The notes beneath the pieces are model-generated. The model was given only the letters and a program-made list of their open reading frames with translations. It made no database searches and had not been told where the DNA came from. This document shows, one piece after another, positions 9,433 to 19,614 of a stretch of 64,000 bases of DNA. Origin of the DNA: Mycobacterium sp. GA-1285 (GTDB lineage Bacteria; Actinomycetota; Actinomycetes; Mycobacteriales; Mycobacteriaceae); assembly GCF_001499905.1 (NCBI RefSeq), contig NZ_LQIS01000015.1, forward strand, positions 1-64,000, given 5' to 3'. The position numbers were made by a program, and so were the translations under genes. Every line of letters begins with the position of its first letter. The stretch's first letter is position 1.

Positions 9433-11427
9433 ATGAACTTTCACACCGTCCTTGTGGCCAACCGAGGCGAGATCGCCGTCCGCGTGATCCGCACACTGCG
9501 CGCCATGGGCATCCGATCGGTCGCGGTGTTCAGTGACGCCGACGCGGGTTCCCGCCATGTCGCTGAGGCCGACGTCGCGGTCCACATCGGACCGTCTGCG
9601 GCCAGACAGAGCTACCTCGATATCGACGCTGTGGTCGCAGCGGCTCGGCGCACCGGCGCACAAGCCGTGCACCCGGGGTACGGATTCCTGTCGGAGAACG
9701 CGCAATTCGCCGCGGCGCTGCAGGACGCCGGAATCGTGTTCATCGGCCCGCCGGTCGCTGCGATCCAGACCATGGGCGACAAGATCGCGGCCAAGGCGGC
9801 GGTGTCGGCGTTCGGTGTGCCGGTGGTGCCCGGTGTTTCCCGCCCCGGTCTGACCGACGAGGACCTCATCGCCGGTGCCGGCGATGTCGGTTTCCCTGTG
9901 CTGGTGAAACCCTCGGCGGGCGGCGGCGGCAAGGGCATGCGCGTCGTGCACGAGCCGACCGAGTTACCGGCCGCGCTGGCCGGTGCGCGCCGGGAGGCGG
10001 CCGCCGCGTTCGGTGACGACACGCTGTTCTTGGAACGGTTCGTGTTGAATCCGCGGCACATCGAGGTGCAGGTGCTCGCCGACGGCTACGGCAACGTCAT
10101 ACATCTGGGCGAACGCGAATGCAGCCTGCAGCGCCGTCATCAGAAGGTCATCGAGGAGGCGCCGTCACCGTTACTGGACGAGGCGACGCGCACGAGAATC
10201 GGTGCGGCGGCATGCGATACGGCGCGCAGCGTCGACTACACCGGTGCGGGCACCGTCGAGTTCATCGTGTCCGCCGACCGGCCCGACGAGTTCTTCTTCA
10301 TGGAGATGAACACACGCCTCCAGGTCGAGCATCCGGTCACTGAGATGGTCACCGGCATCGACCTCGTCGAACAGCAGGTGAGGATCGCCGCGGGCGAGAA
10401 GCTGGCCATCGCGCAGGACGACATCTCCATGACCGGGCACGCGATCGAGGCCCGGGTCTACGCCGAAGATCCCGGACGCGGGTTCCTGCCCACGGGCGGC
10501 AGGGTCTTGGACCTCGCCGAGCCACAGGGGCCCGGCATTCGCGTTGACTCGGGGCTCGCCCCGGGTTCGGTGATCGGCAGCGACTACGACCCCATGCTGT
10601 CGAAGGTCATCGCGCATGCCGTCGACCGGACGGCGGCCCTGCGGGCGCTGGACCGGGCGCTGGCGCACACCGCGGTCCTGGGGCTCACCACCAACGTCGA
10701 ATTCCTGCGGTTCCTGCTCGCCGATCCCGACGTCGCGGCGGGACGCCTCGATACCGGTCTGCTTGACCGTCGCAGTCCGGACTTCCGCGCCGCGACCGCG
10801 CAGGATGTCGACCTGGTCGCCGCAGCGGCGTACACCTGGCTGCATGCGTGGCCACACCCGGTCGGTGACCTATGGGCGGTTCCTTCGGGCTGGCGGATGG
10901 GCCGTCACGCGCCGACGACGTACCGGCTGCGGTCCGGTGACCGTGTCGACCACGTTCACCTCACCGGGACACCGTCGTCGGGAAGTGCGGCGATCGAGGA
11001 CGGCCGACCGCGTTCGCTCTCGGTGTCACTGGCCGACGACCGGCTCGCGGTCACCTTCGACGGAATGCGTACGGATTACGTCGTGGCCGCCGATGACCAC
11101 CGGATCTGGCTGGCGGGTGCAGGCCGCACCCTGGCGGTCGACGAGGTTCGCGAAGCGCCGGTGCGACCCGACGACGCGCACAGCGGCGACGCGGAACTGA
11201 CCAGCCCGATGCCGGGTTCGGTGGTGGCCGTCGGGGTGACCGACGGCGATCGGGTGACAGCGGGCACCGTCGTGGTGACGGTCGAGGCCATGAAGATGGA
11301 ACACGCGCTGGCCGCGCCGGTCGACGGCGTGGTGAAACTCCTTGTCGCCGAAGGTGATCAGGTCAAGGTGGGGCAACAGCTGGCGAAGGTCACAGCGGAC
11401 CCGACCGTCGAGGAGGAGAAATCATGA
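9433..11427 (+). CDS. accA1: Acyl-CoA carboxylase alpha subunit, biotin carboxylase plus BCCP
   Basis: The 664-residue protein has a biotin carboxylase N-domain, an ATP-grasp domain with the glycine loop [10 protein letters not shown] at about residue 163, a C-domain, and a C-terminal biotinyl domain. The biotin acceptor lysine is in EAMKMEH at about residue 621. It forms the methylcrotonyl-CoA carboxylase with AccD1. The gap to accD1 is 4 nt, so translation is probably coupled. Its stop overlaps the ATG of a 13-residue relay ORF (ATGA) that leads into fadE19. Confidence 0.96.
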   Translation: MNFHTVLVANRGEIAVRVIRTLRAMGIRSVAVFSDADAGSRHVAEADVAVHIGPSAARQSYLDIDAVVAAARRTGAQAVHPGYGFLSENAQFAAALQDAGIVFIGPPVAAIQTMGDKIAAKAAVSAFGVPVVPGVSRPGLTDEDLIAGAGDVGFPVLVKPSAGGGGKGMRVVHEPTELPAALAGARREAAAAFGDDTLFLERFVLNPRHIEVQVLADGYGNVIHLGERECSLQRRHQKVIEEAPSPLLDEATRTRIGAAACDTARSVDYTGAGTVEFIVSADRPDEFFFMEMNTRLQVEHPVTEMVTGIDLVEQQVRIAAGEKLAIAQDDISMTGHAIEARVYAEDPGRGFLPTGGRVLDLAEPQGPGIRVDSGLAPGSVIGSDYDPMLSKVIAHAVDRTAALRALDRALAHTAVLGLTTNVEFLRFLLADPDVAAGRLDTGLLDRRSPDFRAATAQDVDLVAAAAYTWLHAWPHPVGDLWAVPSGWRMGRHAPTTYRLRSGDRVDHVHLTGTPSSGSAAIEDGRPRSLSVSLADDRLAVTFDGMRTDYVVAADDHRIWLAGAGRTLAVDEVREAPVRPDDAHSGDAELTSPMPGSVVAVGVTDGDRVTAGTVVVTVEAMKMEHALAAPVDGVVKLLVAEGDQVKVGQQLAKVTADPTVEEEKS

Positions 11428-11465
11428 CACGCAAGCGAGAAGCGGAGCGGATCGCGCATGAATAA
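11424..11465 (+). other. Relay micro-ORF bridging accA1 and fadE19
   Basis: The ATG overlaps the accA1 stop as ATGA. Thirteen codons follow ([13 protein letters not shown]), and the TAA lies just past the fadE19 ATG. Its 3' part, GCGGATCGCGCATGA, is nearly identical to that of a second relay ORF between korA and korB (60570-60611). It may pass ribosomes from one gene to the next; nothing shows that the peptide itself matters. Confidence 0.5.
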
Positions 11466-12618
11466 CGTTCTGGCCACCGGGGCACTTCCCGACCACTACG
11501 AGCAGCTGGCCAAGACGGTCCGCGACTTCGCCCAGAGCGTGGTGGCACCCGTCGCCGCCAAACACGACGAGGAACACTCGTTTCCGTACGAAGTCGTCGC
11601 GGGAATGGCCGACATGGGACTGTTCGGTCTGCCGTTCCCCGAGGAGTTCGGCGGTATGGGCGGCGACTACTTCGCGCTGTGCCTGGCGTTGGAAGAACTC
11701 GGCAAGGTCGACCAGAGCGTGGCGATCACGCTGGAGGCGGGTGTGTCGCTGGGCGCGATGCCGGTGTACCGGTTCGGCACCGACAAGCAGAAGCAGGAGT
11801 GGCTGCCGCTGTTGGCAAGTGGTAAGGCGCTCGGCGCGTTCGGCCTCACCGAGGCCGGCGGGGGTAGCGACGCGGGCGCCACCAAGACGACCGCTCGGCT
11901 CGACGACGGCCACTGGGTCATCAACGGGTCGAAGCAGTTCATCACCAACTCGGGCACCGACATCACCAAGCTCGTCACCGTCACTGCCGTCACCGGCGAA
12001 ACCGCAGGCAAGAAAGAGATCTCGTCGATCCTCGTTCCGGTGCCCATCGACGGTTTCACCGCCGAACCGGCGTACAACAAGGTGGGCTGGAACGCCTCCG
12101 ATACCCACCCGCTGAGCTTCGACGACGTGCGCGTGCCGGAGGAGAACCTGCTCGGCGAACGCGGCAGGGGATATGCGAACTTCCTTCGCATCCTCGACGA
12201 GGGCCGCATCGCGATCGCCGCGCTGTCGGTCGGCGCGGCCCAGGGGTGCGTCGACGAATCGGTCAAGTACGCCAAGGAACGTGAGGCGTTCGGCGCCGCG
12301 ATCGGCAGCTACCAGGCGATCGCCTTCAAGATCGCGCGCATGGAGACGCGGGCCCACGTCGCCCGCACGGCGTACTACGACGCCGCCGCGCTGATGCTGG
12401 CCGGCAAGCCGTTCAAGAAGGCGGCGTCGATCGCCAAAATGGTGGCCAGCGAGGCCGCGATGGACAACGCGCGCGACGCCACTCAGATCTTCGGCGGTTA
12501 CGGCTTCATGAACGAGTACTCCGTCGCGCGGCACTACCGCGACAGCAAGATTCTCGAAATCGGTGAGGGCACAACCGAAGTGCAGTTGATGCTGATCGGT
12601 CGGGAGCTGGGCCTGTGA
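11458..12618 (+). CDS. fadE19: Acyl-CoA dehydrogenase, isovaleryl/short-branched type
   Basis: The 386-residue protein is a complete acyl-CoA dehydrogenase. It has the FAD-binding segment with FGLTEAGGGSDAGAT, the QIFGGYGFMNEY region and the C-terminal EIGEGTTEVQ signature. Its place between the methylcrotonyl-CoA carboxylase genes and the lyase gene fits oxidation of isovaleryl-CoA or another branched acyl-CoA. There is no strong ribosome site at its ATG; translation may depend on the relay ORF from accA1. It overlaps the next gene by 4 nt (GTGA). Confidence 0.93.
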   Translation: MNNVLATGALPDHYEQLAKTVRDFAQSVVAPVAAKHDEEHSFPYEVVAGMADMGLFGLPFPEEFGGMGGDYFALCLALEELGKVDQSVAITLEAGVSLGAMPVYRFGTDKQKQEWLPLLASGKALGAFGLTEAGGGSDAGATKTTARLDDGHWVINGSKQFITNSGTDITKLVTVTAVTGETAGKKEISSILVPVPIDGFTAEPAYNKVGWNASDTHPLSFDDVRVPEENLLGERGRGYANFLRILDEGRIAIAALSVGAAQGCVDESVKYAKEREAFGAAIGSYQAIAFKIARMETRAHVARTAYYDAAALMLAGKPFKKAASIAKMVASEAAMDNARDATQIFGGYGFMNEYSVARHYRDSKILEIGEGTTEVQLMLIGRELGL

Positions 12619-13127
12619 ACGGATCGAACGATCAGACACCGAGTGAGAAGAAGATAGTCGTCCAGCGCGGACTGTGGTACGAGGAGTTCGAGACCGGCGT
12701 GCTCTATCAGCACCGACCCGGACGCACCATCACCGAGGCCGACAACGTTCTGTTCACGACGTTGACCATGAACACCCAAGCGCTGCATCTGGACGCCGCA
12801 TTCTCCGACGCCCTGCCGCCGTTCAACCAGCGGCTGGTCAACTCGATGTTCACACTGTCGACCCTGGTCGGGTTGTCGGTGACGCAGCTGACGCAGGGCA
12901 CCATCGTCGGCAACCTCGGCTTCGGCGAAATCGCTTTTCCCAAGCCACTTTTCCACGGCGACACGCTGTACGCGGAGTCCGAGGTGCTCGAGAAGCGGGA
13001 GTCCAAGAGCCGGCCCGGTGAGGGCATCGTGACGTTCTCACACGTCGGCCGCAACCAGCACGGCGACATCGTGGCCACCGCGTCGCGCAAGACCATGGTG
13101 CGCAAGCGCCCGGAAGGAGAAGCATAG
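12615..13127 (+). CDS. MaoC-like hot-dog dehydratase
   Basis: This 170-residue protein has the MaoC/R-hydratase pattern: GRTITEAD, then about 20 residues later ALHLD, providing the Asp and His expected for (R)-enoyl-CoA hydration. It corresponds to Rv2499c. In the leucine pathway it could hydrate 3-methylglutaconyl-CoA or a related enoyl-CoA before CitE acts (inference from order). The GTG start overlaps the fadE19 stop, and the stop TAG overlaps the citE GTG by one base, so expression is tightly coupled. Confidence 0.87.
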   Translation: MNGSNDQTPSEKKIVVQRGLWYEEFETGVLYQHRPGRTITEADNVLFTTLTMNTQALHLDAAFSDALPPFNQRLVNSMFTLSTLVGLSVTQLTQGTIVGNLGFGEIAFPKPLFHGDTLYAESEVLEKRESKSRPGEGIVTFSHVGRNQHGDIVATASRKTMVRKRPEGEA

Positions 13128-13942
13128 TGGCGCTCGCGACGGGCCCCGCGTGGCTGTTCTGCCCGGCCGACCGCCCGGAGCGGTTCGAGAAGGCGGCCGC
13201 GGCAGCCGACGTCGTGATCCTCGACCTCGAGGACGGCGTCGCCGCCAAGGACCGGGATGCCGCTCGCACGGCGCTGATCGAGACGCGTCTCGACCCGGAC
13301 CGGACGGTGGTACGCGTCAACCCCGCAGGCACGAACGACCATCCCCTCGACCTGGAGGCGCTGGCCAAGACCGACTACACCACCGTCATGCTCGCCAAGA
13401 CCGAGGACCCACAGCAGGTGCGAGAACTGGCGCCGCTGGACGTGGTGGTGCTGATCGAAACCCCGCTCGGCGCGCTCGCCGTGACAGACCTGGCGCGCAC
13501 CGGCAACGCGGTCGCGTTGATGTGGGGGGCCGAGGACCTGTTCGCGGTGACCGGTGGCACCGCCAACCGGTATCCCGACGGCAGCTACCGCGAGGTGGCG
13601 CGGCACGTGCGGTCACAGACGCTGCTGGCCGCCAAGGCCTACGGTCGGTTGGCGCTGGACTCGGTGTACCTCGACATCAAGAACCTCGACGGGCTGCGCG
13701 GCGAGGTCGACGACGCGGTGGCGGTGGGCTTCGACGTGAAAGTCGCTATCCATCCGACCCAGGTCGCGGTGATCCGCGAGGGTTATGCGCCGACCGCCGC
13801 ACAGGTGCAGTGGGCGCGACACGTGCTGGCCGCGGCCCGCGATGCCCGGGGCGTCTTCCAGTTCGAAGGCATAATGGTGGATGCCCCAGTGCTGCGGCGA
13901 GCAGAGCGCATCGTCCAGCTAGCGCCCCACCCCGGCGACTAG
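13127..13942 (+). CDS. citE: CitE-like acyl-CoA lyase (HMG-CoA/citramalyl-CoA lyase type)
   Basis: The 271-residue protein is a stand-alone CitE-type TIM-barrel lyase with the metal-binding motif LDLEDGV, the LIETPLG segment and MWGAEDL. No citrate lyase alpha or gamma genes are present. The M. tuberculosis counterpart Rv2498c is reported as a bifunctional enzyme that cleaves (R)-HMG-CoA and (S)-citramalyl-CoA, serving leucine catabolism and itaconate breakdown. That fits its place here. The GTG start has a good GGAAGGAGA ribosome site. Confidence 0.92.
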   Translation: MALATGPAWLFCPADRPERFEKAAAAADVVILDLEDGVAAKDRDAARTALIETRLDPDRTVVRVNPAGTNDHPLDLEALAKTDYTTVMLAKTEDPQQVRELAPLDVVVLIETPLGALAVTDLARTGNAVALMWGAEDLFAVTGGTANRYPDGSYREVARHVRSQTLLAAKAYGRLALDSVYLDIKNLDGLRGEVDDAVAVGFDVKVAIHPTQVAVIREGYAPTAAQVQWARHVLAAARDARGVFQFEGIMVDAPVLRRAERIVQLAPHPGD

Positions 13943-14002
13943 CCGACAGCCTCTACACCAGAGGTTTTGCTCTACCGCCTCCGTGCTGAGCACCTCAGTC
14001 GC

Positions 14003-14025
14003 CTGACGGCGCGATCCGCCGTCAG
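14003..14025. terminator. Hairpin between citE and bkdA
   Basis: CTGACGGCG and CGCCGTCAG form a perfect 9-bp stem with a 5-nt loop. No T-tract follows; the bkdA ribosome site AAGGAGG begins 6 nt downstream. It may be an attenuator, a processing site or an operator rather than a true terminator. Confidence 0.45.
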
Positions 14026-14042
14026 TGACCCAAGGAGGCGGT

Positions 14043-15143
14043 ATGGCAGGGACCGTTTCGGCATCCCCCGAGTCGTTCGACGTCGAGATGGAGCCGGTTC
14101 AACTGGTCGCCCCGGACGGGACGCCGACCGCCCAGACTCGATACCGCCGAGACCTTCCACCGGAGACGCTCGCATGGCTCTACGAGACGATGGTCGTCAC
14201 CCGGGATCTCGACGGCGAGTTCGTCAACCTGCAGCGACAAGGTGAGCTTGCGCTGTTCGCATCGTGTCGGGGCCAGGAGGCCGCGCAGATCGGCGCTGCG
14301 GCGTGCCTGCGCAAGACGGACTGGCTGTTCCCGCAGTACCGCGAGATCGGCGCCTTTCTGGTGCGCGGCATCATGCCGGCGCAGATCGCGGCGGTGTGGC
14401 GGGGGAGATGGCACGGCGGGTTGGGCTTCACCGACAAATGTGTGGCCCCGATCGCGATCCCGATCGGCACACAGGCTCTGCACGCGGTCGGTGCGGCGAT
14501 GGCGGCGCAGCGGTTGGGCGAGGACTCGGTGACGCTGGCGTTCATCGGCGACGGGGCCACCAGCGTGGGTGACGTGCACGAGGCGCTGAACTTCGCCGCC
14601 GTGTACCGCGTGCCGTGCGTGTTCTTCGTCCAGAACAACCAATGGGCGATCTCGGTGCCCGTTCGCCAGCAGATGGCCGGGCCCTCCATCGCGCACCGCG
14701 CCGTCGGCTACGGAATGCCGGGGGTTCGCGTCGACGGCAACGACGTGCTCGCCTGCTTCGCCGTCACCGCCGAGGCCGCGCACCGGGCACGCGACGGCGG
14801 CGGTCCGACGCTGATCGAGGCCATCACCTACCGGATGGGCCCGCACACGACCTCCGACGACCCGAACCGATACCGCAGGCTCGAAGAAGTGCAGGAGTGG
14901 GCGGCTCGCGACCCGGTCACGCGCTTGCGCACGTATCTGCAGTCGGCCGGGGTGTGGACCGACCGACTCGAGGAGCGGATCAGTGCCCGGTCGAAACGGC
15001 TGCGCGCCGAACTACGTGACGCGGTCGTCGGTGCCGGGGACTTCGATGTCACCGAGGTGTTCGACGCGGTCTACTCCGACATCACGCCGGACCTGGCCGC
15101 CCAACGCGAGCAACTCGCTGCCGAACTCGCCAAGGAGGCGTGA
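14043..15143 (+). CDS. bkdA: Branched-chain 2-oxoacid dehydrogenase E1 alpha
   Basis: The 366-residue E1 alpha subunit contains the thiamine diphosphate motif beginning GDGATSVGD and ending QNN. A phosphorylation-loop-like region PHTTSDDPNRYR follows. Together with bkdB and bkdC it forms the complex that decarboxylates keto acids of leucine, isoleucine and valine. I chose ATG 14043, with AAGGAGG at 6 nt, over an in-frame GTG 18 nt upstream that lies in the hairpin. It is often annotated pdhA, but the context is branched-chain catabolism. Confidence 0.94.
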   Translation: MAGTVSASPESFDVEMEPVQLVAPDGTPTAQTRYRRDLPPETLAWLYETMVVTRDLDGEFVNLQRQGELALFASCRGQEAAQIGAAACLRKTDWLFPQYREIGAFLVRGIMPAQIAAVWRGRWHGGLGFTDKCVAPIAIPIGTQALHAVGAAMAAQRLGEDSVTLAFIGDGATSVGDVHEALNFAAVYRVPCVFFVQNNQWAISVPVRQQMAGPSIAHRAVGYGMPGVRVDGNDVLACFAVTAEAAHRARDGGGPTLIEAITYRMGPHTTSDDPNRYRRLEEVQEWAARDPVTRLRTYLQSAGVWTDRLEERISARSKRLRAELRDAVVGAGDFDVTEVFDAVYSDITPDLAAQREQLAAELAKEA

Positions 15144-15144
15144 C

Positions 15145-16212
15145 ATGACGCAGATCATCGAACGGCCACCGATGTTCGGCGAGGACGAACCGCCGGATCG
15201 GCTGATGACGCCGGTGCCTACGGTCACCGATGCGCCCACGTTGACCATGGCGCAGGCCATCAACCGCGCACTGCACGACGCGATGGCCTCCGACGACCGG
15301 GTACTGGTGTTCGGTGAAGACGTCGCGACCCTCGGCGGTGTCTTCCGGGTCACCGAGGGCCTGGCCGAAACCTTCGGCAGCCAGCGGTGTTTCGACACTC
15401 CGCTGGCTGAGTCGGCGATCGTCGGGATCTCGATCGGCATGGCCGTCCGCGGGCTGATCCCGGTTCCCGAGATCCAGTTCGACGGCTTCGCCGCACCAGC
15501 CTTCGATCAGATCGTCAGCCATTTGGCGAAATACCGGTTGCGCACGCACGGCGACGTCGACATGCCGGTGACCATCCGCATCCCCTCCTTCGGGGGCATC
15601 GGCGCGGTTGAACACCATTCCGAGTCGACCGAGACCTACTGGTTGCACACCGCGGGCCTGAAGGTCGTGGTGCCGTCCACCCCATCGGATGCGTATTGGC
15701 TTCTGCGGCAATCGATCACGAGCCGCGACCCCGTCGTCTACCTCGAGCCCAAGCGTCGGTACTGGGCACGCGAGCCGGTCGACACCTCCACCCCCGGTCT
15801 GCCGCTCGGCCGGGCGACGACACGGCGCGGCGGTGCCGACGTCACCGTCGTGACATACGGCCCGCTGGTCGCCACCGCGCTGAGCGCGGCGGACATCGCC
15901 GACGAGCACCATGGTTGGAGCATCGAGGTACTCGACCTGCGCACGCTCAATCCGCTGGATTTCGAGGCGATTTCGGAATCGGTGCGGCGCACCGGCCGGG
16001 TGGTCGTGATGCACGAGGGTCCCCGCACGTTGGGCTTCGGCGCCGAATTGGCGGCCCGCATCCAGGAGGAGTTGTTCTACGACCTCGAGGCGCCGGTGTT
16101 GCGGGCCACCGGATTCGACACCCCTTATCCGCCGGCGCGACTCGAGAAGCTCTGGCTGCCGGGGGTCGATCGGCTGCTCGACTGCATCGAACGAACCCTG
16201 GAGCAGCCATGA
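15145..16212 (+). CDS. bkdB: Branched-chain 2-oxoacid dehydrogenase E1 beta
   Basis: The 355-residue protein is a complete transketolase-like E1 beta subunit, with [15 protein letters not shown] near the N-terminus, EIQFDGF and a C-terminal domain carrying RTLNPLD. It pairs with BkdA as the alpha2beta2 E1. The gene starts 1 nt after the bkdA stop, with AAGGAGG inside the end of bkdA. It ends in an ATGA overlap with bkdC. Confidence 0.95.
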   Translation: MTQIIERPPMFGEDEPPDRLMTPVPTVTDAPTLTMAQAINRALHDAMASDDRVLVFGEDVATLGGVFRVTEGLAETFGSQRCFDTPLAESAIVGISIGMAVRGLIPVPEIQFDGFAAPAFDQIVSHLAKYRLRTHGDVDMPVTIRIPSFGGIGAVEHHSESTETYWLHTAGLKVVVPSTPSDAYWLLRQSITSRDPVVYLEPKRRYWAREPVDTSTPGLPLGRATTRRGGADVTVVTYGPLVATALSAADIADEHHGWSIEVLDLRTLNPLDFEAISESVRRTGRVVVMHEGPRTLGFGAELAARIQEELFYDLEAPVLRATGFDTPYPPARLEKLWLPGVDRLLDCIERTLEQP

Positions 16213-17384
16213 CCGTGATGGACTTCCTGGTGCCCGATCTCGGGGAGGGCCTCGAGGACGCGACGATCACCGCGTGGAGCGTCGCAGTCGGCGACGACGT
16301 CGAACTCAACCAGACACTGTGCACGGTCGAGACCAACAAGGCCGAGGTCGAGATTCCCAGCCCGTACGCGGGCCGCGTGGTCGAGGTGGGCGGCCGCGAA
16401 GGCGAGACGTTATCGGTCGGCGCAACGCTGGTGCGCATCGCCACCGGGGCCGAACCGCCCGCCGGGAAGCGCAAGCCCGTGCTGGTCGGGTACGGCGCCG
16501 ACGACGCGATGGACCACAGCAGGCGAGCGGCCGCACCGCCGTCACACCGCGCCCGCGCCAAGCCGCCGGTGCGCAAGCTGGCCGCCGAGCTGAACGTGGA
16601 TCTGGGCGCGCTGACGGGCTCCGGGCCCGACGGAGTCGTCACCCGCGAAGACGTACTCGCTGCGGCGGGCAGGTCCGCGCCCAGCCCCGACATGGTGACC
16701 GTAAGCGGTGTCCATGCCGAGATGGCGCGTCGAATGGTGATGTCGCGCAAGCAGATCCCCGATGCCCACACCGCCGTGCAGGTGGACGGGACCAACCTGC
16801 TGCGGTTGCGCGATCGGCTGCGCGGCTGTGCCGACGAGGAAGCGCCGATCACGCCGTTCGTGCTCACGCTGCGGCTGTTGACCATCGCCCTGCGGCATCA
16901 CCCCAACTTGAACGCCACGTGGGTCGACACCACCGACGGCGCGCAGATTCACCTGCATTCGGCGATACACCTCGGATTCGGCGTCGCGGCACCGCGTGGC
17001 TTGTTGGTTCCCGTCGTCAGCGATGCCCACCTCAAGACGACCCGAGAACTGGCCGAAGAGGTGGCCCGGCTGATTCGCAGTGCGCGGGCGGGCACACTGA
17101 GACCGACCGAACTGCAGGGCTCGACGTTCACCGTGTCCAACTTCGGCGCGCTCGGCCTCGACGACGGAGTGCCCGTGATCAATCACCCGGAAGCCGCCAT
17201 CCTCGGCATCGGGTCGCTCAAGCCCCGTGCGGTCGTCGTCGACGACGCGGTCGTCGCGCGGCCGACGATGAACCTGACCTGCGCGTTCGACCACCGGATC
17301 GCCGACGGTGCGCAAGTGGCCGCGTTTCTGTGCGAACTGCGCGGGCTGATCGAAGCACCGGACACGGCGCTGCTCGATCTATAG
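16209..17384 (+). CDS. bkdC: Branched-chain 2-oxoacid dehydrogenase E2 (dihydrolipoyl acyltransferase)
   Basis: The 391-residue E2 has one lipoyl domain at the N-terminus with the lipoylated lysine in ETNKAEVEI (Lys44). A peripheral subunit-binding domain lies at about 118-155, and the C-terminal acyltransferase domain carries AFDHRIADG with catalytic His at about 362. It receives the acyl group from BkdAB; the E3 (Lpd) is encoded elsewhere. The ATG overlaps the bkdB stop. This is the last gene of the operon before convergent echA14. Confidence 0.95.
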   Translation: MTVMDFLVPDLGEGLEDATITAWSVAVGDDVELNQTLCTVETNKAEVEIPSPYAGRVVEVGGREGETLSVGATLVRIATGAEPPAGKRKPVLVGYGADDAMDHSRRAAAPPSHRARAKPPVRKLAAELNVDLGALTGSGPDGVVTREDVLAAAGRSAPSPDMVTVSGVHAEMARRMVMSRKQIPDAHTAVQVDGTNLLRLRDRLRGCADEEAPITPFVLTLRLLTIALRHHPNLNATWVDTTDGAQIHLHSAIHLGFGVAAPRGLLVPVVSDAHLKTTRELAEEVARLIRSARAGTLRPTELQGSTFTVSNFGALGLDDGVPVINHPEAAILGIGSLKPRAVVVDDAVVARPTMNLTCAFDHRIADGAQVAAFLCELRGLIEAPDTALLDL

Positions 17385-17389
17385 CACGG

Positions 17390-18142
17390 TCACTTCCGTT
17401 GCGCCGCGGCCAGGCGTTGCTGGAACTCCGGGGACAGGATCGAGGCGGCTTGCGGACCGAGTTCGGTGTCGACCGCGATGCGATGCTGGTCGACGTCGAC
17501 GACGCCGGGGTTGGCCGTCGCCCGCATCGACGCCTTGGTCGCGAGTACCACCTCGCGCGGCGCGCCCGCCGGCCCGGTGGCCAGCTCCCTCGCCGCGGCC
17601 ACGGGGTCGTCGGCGACCTCGAGTGCCAGGCCGTACCGGACCGCGGCTTCGGCGTCGAACCGCATGCCGAACAGCAGTGACGCGCGGGCGGCCTGCGGAC
17701 CGACCGCTCGCTGCAGCATCCAGGTCGCGCCTCCGCCGGGATGGATGCCCAACTTCTGGAAGCGCGGGTCGAACAGGGCGGCCGGCCCGGCGATTCGCAC
17801 GTCGGCCGCCAGAGCCAGGTTCAACCCGGCGCCCACGGCAGCACCGTTGACCGCGGCGACGGTGGGCAGTGCGCAGTTGGCCACGGCGAGGAAGCCGTCG
17901 TAGATCTTGCGCAACCCGTCCTCGGTGGCCGAACCGAGCGCACTCAGATCCGCACCGGCGCAGAACGCCTTACCCGCCCCGGTGACGATGAGCGCGTGCA
18001 CATCCGGGTCGGCCTCGGCGGCGTCGACGGCTTCGCGCAGCGCGGCGGAGATCTCGAATGTGACCGCGTTGCGGCGCTCCGGGTCGTTGACGGTCAGGAC
18101 GGCGATGCGGTCCTCGATGTGGATCAGTACCGGATCAGTCAC
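17390..18142 (-). CDS. echA14: Enoyl-CoA hydratase/isomerase family protein, EchA14-like
   Basis: The 250-residue crotonase-fold protein contains [13 protein letters not shown] and the oxyanion-hole segment [17 protein letters not shown]. Both glutamates of classical hydratases appear to be absent: the first position is Asn in GAGLNLA and the second is Phe in [15 protein letters not shown] standard hydratase reaction is therefore doubtful; isomerase, hydrolase or another crotonase chemistry is possible. The GTG start has TAGGCT 6 nt upstream, consistent with a leaderless transcript. It is convergent with bkdC. Confidence 0.85.
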   Translation of the reverse strand: MTDPVLIHIEDRIAVLTVNDPERRNAVTFEISAALREAVDAAEADPDVHALIVTGAGKAFCAGADLSALGSATEDGLRKIYDGFLAVANCALPTVAAVNGAAVGAGLNLALAADVRIAGPAALFDPRFQKLGIHPGGGATWMLQRAVGPQAARASLLFGMRFDAEAAVRYGLALEVADDPVAAARELATGPAGAPREVVLATKASMRATANPGVVDVDQHRIAVDTELGPQAASILSPEFQQRLAAAQRK

Positions 18143-18172
18143 CGGTTCAGCCTAGTGACCCCCGTTGCGCCG

Positions 18173-18550
18173 TCAGTTGGCGACGGTGAGCGTGACGTTG
18201 TGCAGCGCCACCGCGACATCGGTGGGCGAGATGTCGACGAACGTCGGTACGTTGCGGATCGCCCCACCCGAGGCGATCAGATTGCCCGGATAGCTGGGGC
18301 TGCACGGGAAGTTGTGGCACCGATACCAGAAGCCCGGTGCGCTCTGGTACGGGAACATGCTCGGCGCCTGATCCACCCGATACCGGCCGGGTTCGATCGA
18401 CGCGGTCGTCCAGCCCGGCCGTGGGTTCGTGCTGACGTTGAAGACGCCGTTGCTGCCGTAGCTCGGCGGGCCGGCGTGTGCGGGTATCGCGAGCGCGAGG
18501 GCCATCACGCCGGCGGACACGACGGCGGCTATCCCACGCCTTGGGTTCAC
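18173..18550 (-). CDS. Secreted small protein of unknown function
   Basis: The 125-residue product starts with a clear Sec signal peptide: basic MNPRRG, a hydrophobic core, and a cleavage site after PAHA at about residue 27. The mature about 98 residues are rich in Pro, Tyr and Ser and contain two closely spaced cysteines (YRCHNFPCS) likely to form a disulfide. No catalytic motif is seen. The GTG start has TAGACT 7 nt upstream, a leaderless-type arrangement. It is probably a mycobacterial exported protein; function unknown. Confidence 0.75.
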   Translation of the reverse strand: MNPRRGIAAVVSAGVMALALAIPAHAGPPSYGSNGVFNVSTNPRPGWTTASIEPGRYRVDQAPSMFPYQSAPGFWYRCHNFPCSPSYPGNLIASGGAIRNVPTFVDISPTDVAVALHNVTLTVAN

Positions 18551-18623
18551 GTCGCCGAGTCTATCGACCGATCGCTTCGGCGAAGGAGGTATCGGTGCAG
18601 GCCGCGGTCGATTGGCGAACCCG

Positions 18624-19385
18624 TCAGGCCCGCTCCAGCGTGGCGATCAGAGCGGCGGCACGGACGTCGTCGTCGACGGTCATCGCGATCTGCACGGTGT
18701 CGCCGCGGCGCGCCCAGCGGATGGTGACGTCCTCGCCGTAGCGGATCGGCCGGCGGTACTCGACCACGGCGCGGTACGGGGCGCGGCAGACGTCGGGCAC
18801 GTGCGCCATCACCTCGTGGATGGCGTGCCAGTAGGCGGTGTTGGTGACGTGCTCGAAGATGTCGATGTCGGTGCGACGCAGCGGGAACGGGATCACCTCG
18901 TCGGCCTCGTCGAGGTTTCTCAGCCAGGGCCGCCACTTGAGGCGGAGCTCGTCGGTGGTGGTGGCGAAACGCGCGATCAGGCTGTCCGAGGCGCGTTGTG
19001 GCGTAAGGGTTTTGCTGTTGATGGCGATCCAGAAGCCTTCGGTCTCGATGCGGCCGCCGTCGCTGCCCACCAGGTCGACGCGCATCGTGCACCACCGGGT
19101 GGACAGCGCGGAGCACCAGCGGCTGAACGAGATCTCGTTCGGGAACTCGATCGGCTCGATGACATCGATGACCGTGCGTTGGACGAGCCAGTGTGGGTGG
19201 TCGTCGGCCTCGCCGGCGTCGACGAGGTTCTCGGCCCCGACCTCCTGGATGTAGCGGGCAACGCCGTCGAGGCGCAGGTGCAGGTCGCCGTCGATGTCGC
19301 TCGTGGCGACCCGCCAGGCCGTGCGATAGACGTACCCGGTGTCCGGCAGCGGGCTCAGCCGGTGCTCGACGTCGTTGGTTGGCAT
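18624..19385 (-). CDS. Acyl-ACP thioesterase-like double hot-dog protein
   Basis: The 253-residue protein resembles the acyl-ACP thioesterase family, with two hot-dog units. The first has ATSDIDGDLHLRLDGVARY; the second begins at about residue 165 with DIDIFEHVTNTAYWH. Such enzymes release fatty acids from ACP, or in mycobacteria may act on acyl-CoA. The gene lies beside the lipid genes across tRNA-Arg but is divergent from them. The ATG is preceded by CATACT at 7 nt. Confidence 0.8.
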   Translation of the reverse strand: MPTNDVEHRLSPLPDTGYVYRTAWRVATSDIDGDLHLRLDGVARYIQEVGAENLVDAGEADDHPHWLVQRTVIDVIEPIEFPNEISFSRWCSALSTRWCTMRVDLVGSDGGRIETEGFWIAINSKTLTPQRASDSLIARFATTTDELRLKWRPWLRNLDEADEVIPFPLRRTDIDIFEHVTNTAYWHAIHEVMAHVPDVCRAPYRAVVEYRRPIRYGEDVTIRWARRGDTVQIAMTVDDDVRAAALIATLERA

Positions 19386-19422
19386 CGGGTCAAGTATGTC
19401 GGGGACGTAATCTCGCGATGAG

Positions 19423-19495
19423 CGCCCCCGGCAGGGATCGAACCTGCGACCAGCCGCTTAGAAGGCGGCTGCTCTATCCGCTGAGCTACGGGGGC
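19423..19495 (-). tRNA. tRNA-Arg (anticodon TCT)
   Basis: The 73-nt minus-strand sequence folds as a tRNA. The acceptor GCCCCCG pairs with CGGGGGC and the discriminator is G. The anticodon stem GCCGC/GCGGC closes loop CTTCTAA with anticodon TCT. The T-arm contains GGTTCGATCC. CCA is not encoded. Confidence 0.95.
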
Positions 19496-19614
19496 AACGT
19501 CACGGGAGTCTATCGCCTGGGCCCGCAGGCTCACCGATTAAAGCCGTCTCGTGCCCGCGGACCGCCGACTAGCGTGGTGGCCACACGATCACGAGCAGGA
19601 GGACGCGACGGCCC

